Of a DNA stretch of 64,000 nt, positions 8,829 to 17,287 are shown one piece after another. Positions within the stretch are counted from its first letter, which is position 1, and every line of letters starts with the position of its first letter. The notes under the pieces were generated by a model that was not told the origin of the DNA, searched no databases, and saw only the letters and a program-made list of their open reading frames with translations. Source of the DNA: Verrucomicrobiota bacterium (GTDB lineage: Bacteria; Verrucomicrobiota; Verrucomicrobiia; CAIQCK01); the NCBI GenBank assembly GCA_016235595.1, contig JACRJX010000018.1, forward strand, positions 1-64,000. Direction: 5' to 3'. A program made the position numbers and the translations under genes.

Positions 8829-10055
8829 ATGAGCAAGAAGGTAACAGGAACGTCAGGCGAGTCGTTTGATCCGGTGGAGGCGGTGATCGAGGATATCCGT
8901 GCCGGCAAGCTGGTGATCGTGACGGACGACGAGAACCGCGAGAACGAAGGCGACCTCATTATGGCCGCCGGGAGCGTCACGCCTGCGGCGGTCAATTTCA
9001 TCGTGAAGCACGCCCGCGGGCTGCTCTGCGTGGCGATGGTGGACGAGGACCTGACGCGGTTGGGCATCGCGCGGATGGTTGAGCGCAACCGCGATGCCTT
9101 CAAGACGGCGTTCATGGTCACCGTGGACGCGAAGCATGGCATCACCACTGGCATCAGCGCCGCCGACCGCGCCAAAACCATTCGTGTGCTGGCGGACCCG
9201 AAGTCCAGGCCGGCCGATCTCGTTCAGCCGGGCCACATCAATCCGCTCGCTGCTCGCGATGGCGGCGTATTGTGCCGCGCGGGCCACACAGAAGCGTCGG
9301 TGGATCTTGTGCGGCTGGCCGGCCTGCATCCGGCCGGCATCCTTTGTGAGATTCTCAACGAAGATGGCACCATGGCGCGGTTGCCGGAACTGCTGAAGTT
9401 CAAGCAGCAGCACGGCTTGAAAATGTGCAGCATCCGCGACTTGATCCAATACCGCCACCGTCGCGAAAAGCTGGTGGAGAAGGAGCGCGTGGTTTCGCTG
9501 CCCACGGAGTTTGGTGAATTCTCGCTGCACCTCTATCGCTCGCTGATGGACGGCCAGCATCACGTGGTGCTGGTGAAGGGCGAGGTCGCAGGGCGGCGCG
9601 ATGTGTTGGTGCGCGTGCACAGTGAGTGCCTCACCGGCGACGTGTTTGCCTCGCACCGGTGCGACTGCGGCGAACAACTCCATAAGGCCATGCAGATGAT
9701 CGCCAAGGAAGGCTGCGGCGTCATCGTCTATTTGCGGCAGGAGGGGCGCGGCATTGGCCTCTCTCATAAAATTCACGCCTACGAATTGCAGGAGAAGGAA
9801 GGTCTCGACACCGTTGAGGCCAACGAGCGGCTTGGATTCAAACCCGACCTGCGCGAATACGGCATCGGCGCGCAGATTCTTTCGGATCTGGGTTTGCAGA
9901 CCATCCGCATTCTGACGAACAACCCGAAGAAAGTTGTCGGCTTGGATGGCTTTGGCATCAAGATCGCCAAACAACTGCCCATTCGCGGCACCGTGAGGCC
10001 GCACAACGCGAGGTATCTCGAAACCAAACGGAAGAAATTCGGTCACACACTCTAA
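8829..10055 (+). CDS. ribBA: Bifunctional DHBP synthase / GTP cyclohydrolase II
   Basis: Makes both precursors of riboflavin: 3,4-dihydroxy-2-butanone 4-phosphate from ribulose 5-phosphate (RibB, residues about 10-210) and the pyrimidine from GTP (RibA, about 215-408). The RibB part shows TDDENRENEGDL and DGGVLCRAGHTEASVDL. The RibA part shows the zinc motif CLTGDVFASHRCDCG and RQEGRGIGL. The frame is open upstream to 8745, but that extension lies in the riboswitch and terminator. The ATG at 8829, just after the T-tract, is therefore the start (408 aa). It is separated from ribH by one base. Confidence 0.97.
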   Translation: MSKKVTGTSGESFDPVEAVIEDIRAGKLVIVTDDENRENEGDLIMAAGSVTPAAVNFIVKHARGLLCVAMVDEDLTRLGIARMVERNRDAFKTAFMVTVDAKHGITTGISAADRAKTIRVLADPKSRPADLVQPGHINPLAARDGGVLCRAGHTEASVDLVRLAGLHPAGILCEILNEDGTMARLPELLKFKQQHGLKMCSIRDLIQYRHRREKLVEKERVVSLPTEFGEFSLHLYRSLMDGQHHVVLVKGEVAGRRDVLVRVHSECLTGDVFASHRCDCGEQLHKAMQMIAKEGCGVIVYLRQEGRGIGLSHKIHAYELQEKEGLDTVEANERLGFKPDLREYGIGAQILSDLGLQTIRILTNNPKKVVGLDGFGIKIAKQLPIRGTVRPHNARYLETKRKKFGHTL

Positions 10056-10056
10056 C

Positions 10057-10527
10057 ATGTTAAGCGCAAAACAATCACAAACTGTGTTTTCAGCCGAAGG
10101 GCTGCGGTTCGCCATCGTCGCGGGCCGCTATAACCAACGTTACGCCGACGAGATGGTGACGCGCGCCAACCGCGCGCTGCGCACCGCCGGTGCCAAACAA
10201 AAGGACGTGACCGTGATTCGCGTTCCCGGCGCGTTCGAGGTTCCGGTGGTGGTGAGCCGCCTTGCCGCCGGCGGGAACTACGACGCCATCATCGCGCTTG
10301 GCGTCATCATTCGGGGTGAGACGGCGCACGCCGACCTCATTGGCCGCGCCGTGACTGAGGCGCTGACACAGATCGCCCTGCGCGACAACGTGCCGGTGAT
10401 CCATGAGGTCCTGCTCCTGGAGAACGAACAACAGGCCCACGTGCGTTGTCTCCAGCCGAAACACAATCGTGGCACGGAAGCGGCGCTGACGGCCATCGAG
10501 ATGGCACATCTGATGCGGACACTCTAA
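10057..10527 (+). CDS. ribH: 6,7-dimethyl-8-ribityllumazine synthase
   Basis: Condenses the RibB and RibA-D products to lumazine, the penultimate riboflavin step. The 156-aa length is typical. Visible motifs are FAIVAGRYN, RVPGAFEVPV, ALGVIIRGETAH (carrying the catalytic His) and HNRGTEAA near the C-terminus. The usual GVLT segment before it is EVLLLENEQQA, a divergent form. It starts two bases after the ribBA stop (TAACATG) and is followed by nusB after 6 bp, so it belongs to the riboswitch operon. Confidence 0.95.
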   Translation: MLSAKQSQTVFSAEGLRFAIVAGRYNQRYADEMVTRANRALRTAGAKQKDVTVIRVPGAFEVPVVVSRLAAGGNYDAIIALGVIIRGETAHADLIGRAVTEALTQIALRDNVPVIHEVLLLENEQQAHVRCLQPKHNRGTEAALTAIEMAHLMRTL

Positions 10528-10533
10528 GGATTT

Positions 10534-11004
10534 ATGGGAAGTCGACGACAAGCCAGGGAAGCCGCGGTACAGATTCTGTATTTTCGCGACATCAATCCGC
10601 ACGAAGAGTTGGCGAGCGCGCTGCACAGTTTCTGGGAAGGCCAGAGCTACGACGCCGAGACGCAGACGTTCGCGGAGGCGCTCGCGCGCGGCACGCTGGA
10701 GAAGCGGCCCGAGATTGACGAACAGATCAAGAAGGTGACGGAGAATTGGGAACTGGACCGGATTGCCGCTGTGGATCGGAACATCCTGCGACTGGCAATC
10801 TACGAGATGATATTCCGTGACGACGTGCCGCCGGTGGTCTCCATTAATGAGGCTATCGAGATCGCCAAGAAGTTCAGCACCAAGGAGAGCGGCAAGTTCG
10901 TCAATGGCATCCTCGACCGCATCCGCAAGGAGTTGTCGCGCCCCGCGCGCACCTCGCGCGATGCCGCTGAGACAGGGGAGTCCGCGCCACCGAAAACACC
11001 ATGA
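10534..11004 (+). CDS. nusB: Transcription antitermination factor NusB
   Basis: RNA-binding partner of NusE (S10) in rRNA antitermination. The all-helical 156-aa protein begins GSRRQAREAAVQILYF, the family's N-terminal signature. It contains WELDRIAAVDRNILRLAIYEM and PPVVSINEAIEIAKKFS, the conserved second half. A ribH-nusB pair is common in bacteria. An AAGGA lies close to the ATG. Its stop overlaps the next start (ATGA), so the PHP gene is translationally coupled. Confidence 0.95.
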   Translation: MGSRRQAREAAVQILYFRDINPHEELASALHSFWEGQSYDAETQTFAEALARGTLEKRPEIDEQIKKVTENWELDRIAAVDRNILRLAIYEMIFRDDVPPVVSINEAIEIAKKFSTKESGKFVNGILDRIRKELSRPARTSRDAAETGESAPPKTP

Positions 11005-11843
11005 CGCGCGCGGCCGATCTGCACCTTCATACGCGCCACTCCGATGGGACGTTCACGCCGGCGGAATTGGTGCAGCACGCCGGAGAGATGGAGTTGGCTT
11101 GCATTGCGGTGACCGACCACGACACCGTGGCGGGGTTGGCTGAGATGACGGCGCTTTGCCAGGCGGCGGGAATTGAGTTCATCCCCGGCATTGAACTGAC
11201 CGCGCACGTCGGCGAGCGTGAGGTGCATGTACTCGGCTATTTTATCCGCTACGGGGAGGGGGAGTTCGTTGCGCAGATCGAGAGTTTCAAGAAAGGCCGC
11301 GCGCAGCGGGTCTCAGAGATGGTGGGGAAACTCCAGCAGGCAGGCGTGGGTTTGCAGACAACGGATGTGACTGCCGTCGCGGGCGGCGACAGCGCACTCG
11401 GCCGGTTGCACGTGGCGCGGGCGCTGATGAATCGTGGCTTTATCCGGCATATGGATGAGGCGTTTCACCGGTTCATCGGCAAGGGCAAGCCGGCATTCGT
11501 GCCGAAAACCCGGCTTGATGTCGGTGACGCCGCCGCATTGATTCACAAGTTCGGCGGCGTGGCGATCCTGGCGCATCCCGGCGTCTCGGCGCTGGAGAAT
11601 CATCTGGATGGCCTGCTCGCGGCGGGGCTTGACGGCCTGGAAGTCTGGCACAGCCGTCACACACCCGCGCAGTGCGAGCGTTATCGCGTGTTCGCGCGTG
11701 ACCGAGGATGCCTGGTCACCGGCGGCAGCGATTGCCACGGACTGGCCAAGGACGAGGTATTGATTGGCGGTGTGCGGCTCGATTACGCTTACGTCGAACA
11801 ACTCAAGGAATTCCATGCTCGGACTGTTTCAAAAGTTTCGTGA
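11001..11843 (+). CDS. PHP-domain phosphoesterase (RNase AM / YciV-like)
   Basis: 280-aa PHP protein. Metal-binding motifs are in order: DLHLHTRHSDG (residues 6-16), VTDHDTVAG, PGIELTA, HVLGYF, AHPGVS and GGSDCHG near the C-terminus. The family hydrolyses 3',5'-nucleoside bisphosphates or trims RNA 5' ends; which activity applies here cannot be told. It overlaps nusB by 4 nt at its start and ftsY by 29 nt at its end, placing it in the middle of the riboflavin operon. Confidence 0.88.
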   Translation: MTRAADLHLHTRHSDGTFTPAELVQHAGEMELACIAVTDHDTVAGLAEMTALCQAAGIEFIPGIELTAHVGEREVHVLGYFIRYGEGEFVAQIESFKKGRAQRVSEMVGKLQQAGVGLQTTDVTAVAGGDSALGRLHVARALMNRGFIRHMDEAFHRFIGKGKPAFVPKTRLDVGDAAALIHKFGGVAILAHPGVSALENHLDGLLAAGLDGLEVWHSRHTPAQCERYRVFARDRGCLVTGGSDCHGLAKDEVLIGGVRLDYAYVEQLKEFHARTVSKVS

Positions 11844-12720
11844 CGGCCTCGCCAAGACCCACGACAAGCTGATCGGTGAAATCAAGCGCATCGTCACGCG
11901 CGCGCCGCGCCTCGACGCGGAGTCGCTGGACGAACTGGAGGCCGCTCTCATCTCCAGTGACATCGGTCTGGAAACGACGATGCAAATCATTGAAGAGGTT
12001 CGCAAGACCAGTGCTGAGACGCGCGAGGCAGAGGTGGTCAACATTGCACGGCGGATCATATCAGAGACACTCGCCAGCCAGCCGGCGGCGCTGAAGATGG
12101 CGGCGCAAGCGCCGACAGTCGTGGTGCTGCTCGGCGTCAACGGCACCGGCAAGACCACTTCCACGGCGAAGCTCGCGCACCAACTCAAGCAGGACGGCCG
12201 CTCTGTGCTGCTCGCCGCCTGCGACACGTTTCGCGCCGCAGCGATCGAGCAACTGAAGATCTGGGGCCAGCGCACCGGCTGCGACGTCATCTCCGGCCAA
12301 TACAACTCCGATTCTGCTGCCATCGCGTTCGACGCGCTGGATGCGGCGATCAGCCGGAAGTGCGATTACCTGCTGATTGACACTGCGGGCCGGCTGCACA
12401 CGAAGAAGAACCTGATGGACGAGATGGCGAAACTGCAGCGCGTATTGCGGAAGCGGCTGCCTGACGCGCCGCACGAGACGCTGCTGGTGCTCGACGCGAG
12501 CACCGGCATGAACGGTCTGAATCAGGCGCGCGAGTTTCACCAGACCATCGGGGTCAGCGGCCTCATTGTCACGAAGCTCGACGGCACCGCCAAAGGTGGT
12601 ATCGTGGTTGCCATCAACCGAGAGTTGAAGATACCTGTGAAGTTCATCGGCGTCGGCGAACAGGTGGACGACCTGCAGCCGTTCGACGCGAAGGCTTTTA
12701 GCGATGCTCTCTTCAGTTGA
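11815..12720 (+). CDS. ftsY: Signal recognition particle receptor FtsY
   Basis: SRP receptor GTPase that delivers ribosomes translating membrane proteins to the translocon. The N-domain is at about 1-95 and the G-domain follows: GVNGTGKTTSTAKLA (P-loop), DTFRAAAIEQL, DTAGRLHTKKNLMDE, TKLDGTAKGG and KFIGVGEQVDDLQPFD. At 301 aa it lacks the long acidic A-domain of the E. coli protein. The start at 11815 (MLGLFQKF) has AAGGA 6 nt before it and lies inside the PHP gene; the open frame upstream of it is not needed. Confidence 0.95.
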   Translation: MLGLFQKFRDGLAKTHDKLIGEIKRIVTRAPRLDAESLDELEAALISSDIGLETTMQIIEEVRKTSAETREAEVVNIARRIISETLASQPAALKMAAQAPTVVVLLGVNGTGKTTSTAKLAHQLKQDGRSVLLAACDTFRAAAIEQLKIWGQRTGCDVISGQYNSDSAAIAFDALDAAISRKCDYLLIDTAGRLHTKKNLMDEMAKLQRVLRKRLPDAPHETLLVLDASTGMNGLNQAREFHQTIGVSGLIVTKLDGTAKGGIVVAINRELKIPVKFIGVGEQVDDLQPFDAKAFSDALFS

Positions 12721-13807
12721 TTTCGATGGCGAGATGATGGAGCGCGCGCTGGCTCTGGCCCGGCGCGCCATGGGACAAACGTCGCCCAATCCGATGGTCG
12801 GCGCGGTGGTGGTGAAGAACCGGCGCATCATCGGCGAAGGCTACCATCACCGTGCGGGCGCGCCGCACGCCGAGATTCACGCACTCAAGGCAGCCGGCGA
12901 CCGTGCGAAAGGCTCCGACCTGTACGTCACGCTGGAGCCGTGCTGTACGTATGGCCGCACACCGCCCTGCACCGACGCCATCATCGCGGCTGGCATCCGG
13001 CGCATCGTCGTGGCGGCGGTGGATCCCAACCCGAAGCACAGCGGCCAGGGGCTGGAACTGTTGAAGAAAGCGGACATCAGAGTGGAGGTAGGTGTGCTGG
13101 GCGAAGCAGCGAGCCGGCTCAACGAACCGTTCAACAAATGGATTCGGACCGGTATGCCGTTCGTCACCATCAAGGCAGCGATGTCGCTCGACGGAAAAAT
13201 CGCCACGCGGACGGGCGAGTCGAAATGGATCACCGGCGAGAGTTCGCGCACCTTGGTGCAGGAACTTCGCCGCGGCGCTGACGCTGTTATGGTGGGGTCG
13301 GGAACCATCGTCGCTGACAATCCGCAACTGACCGTCCGGGAGGGTGCCATTGATCGCCAGCCGTGGCGTGTGGTCGTGGACAGTCATGGCCGGACTGCGC
13401 TGGACGCGCAGGTGTTTACGGATGAGGACCGGCTGCGCACGGTTGTCTTCACCAACGAGCGCGCCCCGGAACTGTGGCGCAAGCAGCTTGCCGAACGCGG
13501 TGTGACCGTGCTGCCGTGCGCGTTGCTCGGCGATCATTTGGACGTGCGCGACGTGCTCAAGCAACTCAGCCAACGCGAAATCATCAACGTGCTGGTCGAA
13601 GGCGGCGGGCAGCTGATCGGCGCGCTGTTCGACGCGCGTTTGGTGGACAAGGCGGTCTTGTTCTATGCGCCGAAGATCATCGGCGGCTCGGACGCGCCCA
13701 CGGCGGTGGAAGGGCAGGGGATCGGGCCGTTGAAGGACTCGATCAGCCTGCGAAAAGTTGAGTGGCGGCGCTTGGGCGAAGATTTTGTTGTCATCGGCTA
13801 TTGTTGA
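12704..13807 (+). CDS. ribD: Bifunctional riboflavin deaminase / reductase RibD
   Basis: Deaminates the GTP cyclohydrolase II product and reduces its ribose side chain. The N-terminal deaminase (residues 9-150) has PHAEIHAL and EPCCTYGRTPPC, the zinc ligands. The reductase half (about 150-367) has TIKAAMSLDGKIA and VLVEGGGQLIGALF. The 367-aa length is normal. It overlaps the end of ftsY by 17 nt, so it is coupled to it despite the functional difference. Riboflavin synthase follows. Confidence 0.96.
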   Translation: MLSSVDFDGEMMERALALARRAMGQTSPNPMVGAVVVKNRRIIGEGYHHRAGAPHAEIHALKAAGDRAKGSDLYVTLEPCCTYGRTPPCTDAIIAAGIRRIVVAAVDPNPKHSGQGLELLKKADIRVEVGVLGEAASRLNEPFNKWIRTGMPFVTIKAAMSLDGKIATRTGESKWITGESSRTLVQELRRGADAVMVGSGTIVADNPQLTVREGAIDRQPWRVVVDSHGRTALDAQVFTDEDRLRTVVFTNERAPELWRKQLAERGVTVLPCALLGDHLDVRDVLKQLSQREIINVLVEGGGQLIGALFDARLVDKAVLFYAPKIIGGSDAPTAVEGQGIGPLKDSISLRKVEWRRLGEDFVVIGYC

Positions 13808-13865
13808 ACCCCGGTGTCTAAAGGTACAACCTCGACGCCACAAACCAGGAAGGTCATCCAAAAAC

Positions 13866-14474
13866 ATGTTTACCGGACTCGTTGAAGAAGCAGGAGAGGT
13901 CGTCAGCGTCAAGCGCGGCAAGAAATCCACCGAGCTGACCGTGCGCGCGGCGACCGTGCATCGCGGGCTGCGCAAGGGCGCCAGTCTCGCCGTCAACGGC
14001 GCGTGCCTCACTACCGTCCGCAAACGCGGCGCGCTGCTCGGCTACGACGTGCTGGAGGAAACCCTCCGCGTCACCAACCTGCAATACGTCCGCCCCGGCG
14101 ATGTTGTGAACCTCGAACGCCCCATGCGAGCCGACGCGCGGCTCGGCGGGCATTTCGTCCTCGGCCACGTGGATGGCGTCGGTACTGTCCGTCGCTGGGA
14201 ACAGGTTGGGAAGGACTGGGTTCTGGAGGTGAACGTGCCCAAGCCCGTCATGCGCTACCTGATCTACAAGGGTTCCGTTGCCGTGGACGGCATCAGTCTC
14301 ACCGTCGCCGACGTGGGCCGCGACTGGATTCGCATCTGGATCATCCCCCACACCCGCGCCGTCACCAATCTCCGCCACTGTCGCGTCGGTACCCACGTCA
14401 ACCTTGAAGCTGATGTGCTCGGTAAATACGTGGAGCAGTTGTTGTCCACGAGAACCCTGCGCCGCGCCAGGTAG
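13866..14474 (+). CDS. ribE: Riboflavin synthase, alpha chain
   Basis: Dismutates two lumazine molecules to riboflavin and the RibH substrate. It consists of two lumazine-binding barrels: MFTGLVEE... NGACLTTV... GHFVLGHVDGVG (residues 1-100) and a second with YKGSVAVDGISLTV. The 202-aa length fits. ATG 13866 gives the canonical MFTGLVEE start. The 58 bp after ribD contain an AGGAAGG about 11 nt before the start. It is the last riboflavin gene, so the locus carries the full ribBA-H-D-E set. Confidence 0.96.
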   Translation: MFTGLVEEAGEVVSVKRGKKSTELTVRAATVHRGLRKGASLAVNGACLTTVRKRGALLGYDVLEETLRVTNLQYVRPGDVVNLERPMRADARLGGHFVLGHVDGVGTVRRWEQVGKDWVLEVNVPKPVMRYLIYKGSVAVDGISLTVADVGRDWIRIWIIPHTRAVTNLRHCRVGTHVNLEADVLGKYVEQLLSTRTLRRAR

Positions 14475-14541
14475 GCCCATCTCAGGGCGCAGCCCGAGGT
14501 TGGCACCCCTGGGAATGATGCAGTTAGCGTAAAAGGACGCG

Positions 14542-14571
14542 TTGACATCGTTTGGCGGTGACAGGTATTCT
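14542..14571 (+). promoter_or_regulatory. Sigma70-type promoter before the zinc-ribbon gene
   Basis: A consensus TTGACA (14542-14547), 18-nt spacer and TATTCT (14566-14571). The predicted transcription start at about 14578-14579 coincides with the GTG start of the next gene. Confidence 0.6.
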
Positions 14572-14578
14572 AAGATAC

Positions 14579-15313
14579 GTGTCACCCGAAATTGAAAAAC
14601 TTTTAGTCATTCAGGATCGCGACAAGCGGCTGATCCAATTGGAACAACAACTCCAGCGCATTCCCGCCGAGCGCGTGGAGATCGAGGAGCGGGCAAAGGC
14701 GGCCACAAGCCGTCTGGAGGAGTTGAAGGGCAAGGCCAGACTGACGGAGGCAGAGCGCAAACAGCTGGAAAACGAAGTGGCCAGCAAGCGGACGCAGATT
14801 GACAAGTGGCGTTCGCAGCAGGTGCTGACGAAGAAGAACGAGGAATATCAGGCGCTGGCGCATGAGGTGTCAAACGCCGAGAAGGCGATTTTCAAGCTCG
14901 AGGACAAGGAACTCGACTTGATGGACGTAAGCGAGAAGCTCGCGAGTGAGATCAAGGCCGAGCAGCAGGTGCTCAACGACGTGAACGCGCAGGCGCAACG
15001 GCAGAAGGAGACCATTGGCAAGCGCGAGGCGGCGATGAAGGAGGAGATCGAGAAGCTCAAGGCGGAGCGCGCGACGCTTTCGGCAGGCGTGGACGAGTCG
15101 TTCTTGAACCGTTACCAGCGGATCATGCGTCATCGGCAGGATGTAGCCATCGTTCCGGTGCAGCACGGCAATTGCGGCGGCTGCCATCTCCAGTTGCCTC
15201 CGCAGGTGGTGCATGAGGCGAAACGGAGCGCGGAGATGGTGACTTGCGAGCAGTGCGGCCGGATTCTATACTGGTCCGGCGAGTTTCAAGCGGCCACAGG
15301 GCACGCAGACTGA
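14579..15313 (+). CDS. Coiled-coil zinc-ribbon protein (C4-type, CdsZ/DUF164-like)
   Basis: 244-aa soluble protein. Residues 1-175 form a long coiled coil (EQQLQRIPAERVEIEERAKAA...). The C-terminus is a zinc ribbon with CGGC and CEQCG and the segment DVAIVPVQHGNCGGCHLQLPP, typical of the zf-RING_7/DUF164 family. Family members have been linked to dinuclear iron biology and chlamydial secretion; the role here is open. The frame extends to a TTG at 14552, but this lies within the promoter. GTG 14579, at the predicted transcription start, is preferred and would be leaderless. RNase P RNA follows directly. Confidence 0.82.
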   Translation: MSPEIEKLLVIQDRDKRLIQLEQQLQRIPAERVEIEERAKAATSRLEELKGKARLTEAERKQLENEVASKRTQIDKWRSQQVLTKKNEEYQALAHEVSNAEKAIFKLEDKELDLMDVSEKLASEIKAEQQVLNDVNAQAQRQKETIGKREAAMKEEIEKLKAERATLSAGVDESFLNRYQRIMRHRQDVAIVPVQHGNCGGCHLQLPPQVVHEAKRSAEMVTCEQCGRILYWSGEFQAATGHAD

Positions 15314-15324
15314 TGGATCTTTTT

Positions 15325-15694
15325 CGGAGGAGTGGGCAGTCGCTGATCGGCGCGAGCCGGTTGGAGGAAAGTCCGGACTCCATAGGGCAGAACGCCCCGT
15401 GAAAGCGGGGGCAGCGCGGGTCAAGCCGCGTTGACGGACAGTGCCACAGAGAACAGACCGCCGCGACGCGTCGCAAGGCGCGGCGAGGCAAGGGTGAAAA
15501 GGTAGGGTAAGAGCCTACCGGGTGACCGGGCAACCGGTCGCCGCACGGAAAACCCCGTTCGGAGCAAGATCAAATAGGGGACTGAGTGGCCCGCTCGTGA
15601 GTCCCGGGTACTGATCGCATAGACAAATGACTGTCTGAATCCGGCGGCCCTCGCGGGTCGCGGGATAAACAGAATCCGGCTTACAGCTCCTCCG
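15325..15694 (+). ncRNA. rnpB: RNase P RNA (type A)
   Basis: Catalytic RNA that matures tRNA 5' ends. The P1 arms CGGAGGA and TCCTCCG close the molecule. Universally conserved blocks are present: GAGGAAAGTCCGGACTCCATAGGGCAG near the 5' end (split here as GAGGAAAGTCCGGAC and TCCATAGGGCAG), the AGGGTGAAAAGGTAGGGTAAGAG region with CCGGCAACCGG-like P12, GGAGCAAGATCAAATAGGG, and ACAGAATCCGGCTTA at the 3' end. The length of about 370 nt is normal for the ancestral type. Confidence 0.96.
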
Positions 15695-15700
15695 ATTCAG

Positions 15701-15760
15701 CCCGGAAACCGAAGTCCGCCGCAAAGCAGACACTGCGCCGGCGGCACTTCGGTTTTCGGG
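15701..15760 (+). terminator. Long hairpin after rnpB, probable terminator
   Basis: CCCGGAAACCGAAGT and CCGCCG (15701-15721) pair with CGGCGG and ACTTCGGTTTTCGGG (15739-15760), with small bulges and a loop of about 16 nt. T-rich runs follow (TTCAGTTTTC, GGTTTTT). It starts 6 nt after the rnpB 3' end. Confidence 0.65.
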
Positions 15761-15807
15761 TTCAGTTTTCGATTGCGGTTTTTCGGTGCTTCGATTCTTT
15801 TAACCAC

Positions 15808-16485
15808 ATGGAGACAAAAGTTGCGATGTTGCCTTATCCGGTTCTTTTGAACGTAGCCGGACTTCGATGCGTTGTGGTCGGCGCGGGCGCGGTTGCGCAG
15901 CGGAAAGCGCAGTCGTTGTTGTCCGCGGGCGCCGTGGTCACCGTGGTCGCGCCGGAGGCGACCTCGCGACTGGAGACGCTTGCTGTCGAGGGCAAACTCC
16001 AGTGGCTTGGTGAGACCTATCAGCCGGTCCATCTCGACGGCGCGCGGCTGGTGTTTGCGGCCACGGACGATCCGGAACTGAACCAACGCGTGGCGGCCGA
16101 TGCTCGCTCGCGCGGCGCGCTCGTGAACGTGGCCGATCCGCCGGAGGCGGGCGACTTTGCGGTGCCGGCAACGGTCAAGCGCGGCGAGATATGCATCGCA
16201 GTTTCGACGGGCGGCGCCAGCCCGGCGCTGGCGAAGAAGCTGCGCGAGCAGATCGAGTCGGTGGTTGGCGAAGAGTATGCAGCGATGGCGCGGTTGCTCG
16301 GTGAGTTGCGGCCGGTGATTGAGCAACAGGTGAAACAACAGAATAAGCGCCAGCGGGTTTATGAAGCGATTTTGAATTCGGACGTGCTGGCGCTGCTGCG
16401 TGACGGCAAGACAGATGACGCGCAGCGGCGATGCACTGAGATTGCGAAAGAAGTTTCGGCGAAGACGGTGGACGAAACGGCATGA
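15808..16485 (+). CDS. Precorrin-2 dehydrogenase / sirohydrochlorin ferrochelatase (Met8/CysG N-terminal type)
   Basis: NAD-dependent enzyme that converts precorrin-2 to sirohydrochlorin, usually also inserting iron to make sirohaem. At 225 aa it is the stand-alone form of the CysG N-terminal half. A Rossmann motif VVVGAGAVAQRK is at residues 22-33; VFAATDDPELNQ, LVNVADPPEAGDFAVPATVKRGE and AVSTGGASPALAKKLRE are all family signatures. ATG 15826 (MLPYPVLL) is an alternative start with GGAG 13 nt before it. It opens the tetrapyrrole operon and overlaps the next gene by 4 nt. The substrate would come from the CobA part of the fusion four genes later. Confidence 0.9.
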   Translation: METKVAMLPYPVLLNVAGLRCVVVGAGAVAQRKAQSLLSAGAVVTVVAPEATSRLETLAVEGKLQWLGETYQPVHLDGARLVFAATDDPELNQRVAADARSRGALVNVADPPEAGDFAVPATVKRGEICIAVSTGGASPALAKKLREQIESVVGEEYAAMARLLGELRPVIEQQVKQQNKRQRVYEAILNSDVLALLRDGKTDDAQRRCTEIAKEVSAKTVDETA

Positions 16486-17285
16486 ACGAGCACGGGCTGA
16501 TTTTTGTGGCGCTGGTGTTGTATGGGGCCGCGTTCGTCTACGCGTTGTTCCTGCTGGAAGGCCGTCCGCTGTGGGGGAGTTGGGGGCATCGGGCACTCGT
16601 CTCGGCGGGTTGGTTGATTCACACCTACGGGCTATACTTGCGCGCCGCCGTGCTTCAGCGATGCCCCGTCACGAATCCATTTGAAACGATGATGTTCATC
16701 ACGTGGGCGGTGGTCTTGTGCTATCTGGTTTTTGGCATGACATGGCGAGTGTCGTTCCTAGGGCCGTTTGCGCTGCCGCTGGTCATCGCGCTTTGCACAT
16801 TTGGGTTGTTTCCGGGACTGGACCACGGTCGGGCGGAGACATTGCAGCGCAGCGTCTGGCTGAGCCTCCACGCGACGCTGGCGCTGCTGGCCTATGGGGT
16901 GTGGGGATTGGCAGGCGTGACCGGGGCGATGTATCTGCTGCAAGAGCGCCAGTTGAAAACGCATCGGTTCCGGCGGTTGTTCTTGCGATTGCCGGCGATT
17001 GATCGGTTGGATCGCATCAATTTCAGGTTGTTATTGGTGGGGTTGGTGTTGCTGGGCGCGGGAATCGTATTTGGATTTGTAGTGGGCGTGGAGTTCATGA
17101 AGAAAGATGTGCCCAAGACGCTCTGGAGCTGCGTGGTGTGGGCGATCTACGGTGGGTTGATGCTCGCGCACGCGACGCACCGGTTGCGCGGCAGGAAGAT
17201 CGCACTCGGCTCCGTCGCAGCGTTCTTGTTCCTTCTGGCGACGTTTGGTCTCGTGAACATGTTCTCCACGGTCCACCGATTCTGA
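16482..17285 (+). CDS. CcsA/HemX-like cytochrome c assembly family membrane protein
   Basis: 267-aa integral membrane protein with about eight hydrophobic segments (for example residues 8-26, 70-90, 95-115, 130-155, 180-205, 240-262). A family signature WLSLHATLALLAYGVWGLAG carries a His that could bind haem. It fits the CcsA/YpjD/HemX family, either haem delivery for cytochrome c maturation or the HemX protein that regulates HemA. Its position directly before hemA (2 bp) favours the HemX-like role. Start ATGA overlaps the preceding stop. Confidence 0.83.
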   Translation: MNEHGLIFVALVLYGAAFVYALFLLEGRPLWGSWGHRALVSAGWLIHTYGLYLRAAVLQRCPVTNPFETMMFITWAVVLCYLVFGMTWRVSFLGPFALPLVIALCTFGLFPGLDHGRAETLQRSVWLSLHATLALLAYGVWGLAGVTGAMYLLQERQLKTHRFRRLFLRLPAIDRLDRINFRLLLVGLVLLGAGIVFGFVVGVEFMKKDVPKTLWSCVVWAIYGGLMLAHATHRLRGRKIALGSVAAFLFLLATFGLVNMFSTVHRF

Positions 17286-17287
17286 CC

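Noticed and set aside
8853..10115. 420-aa minus-strand reading frame
   Set aside because: Shadow of ribBA, which has all catalytic motifs and a riboswitch in front.
12713..14023. 436-aa minus-strand reading frame
   Set aside because: Antisense to ribD and ribE, both of which are complete.
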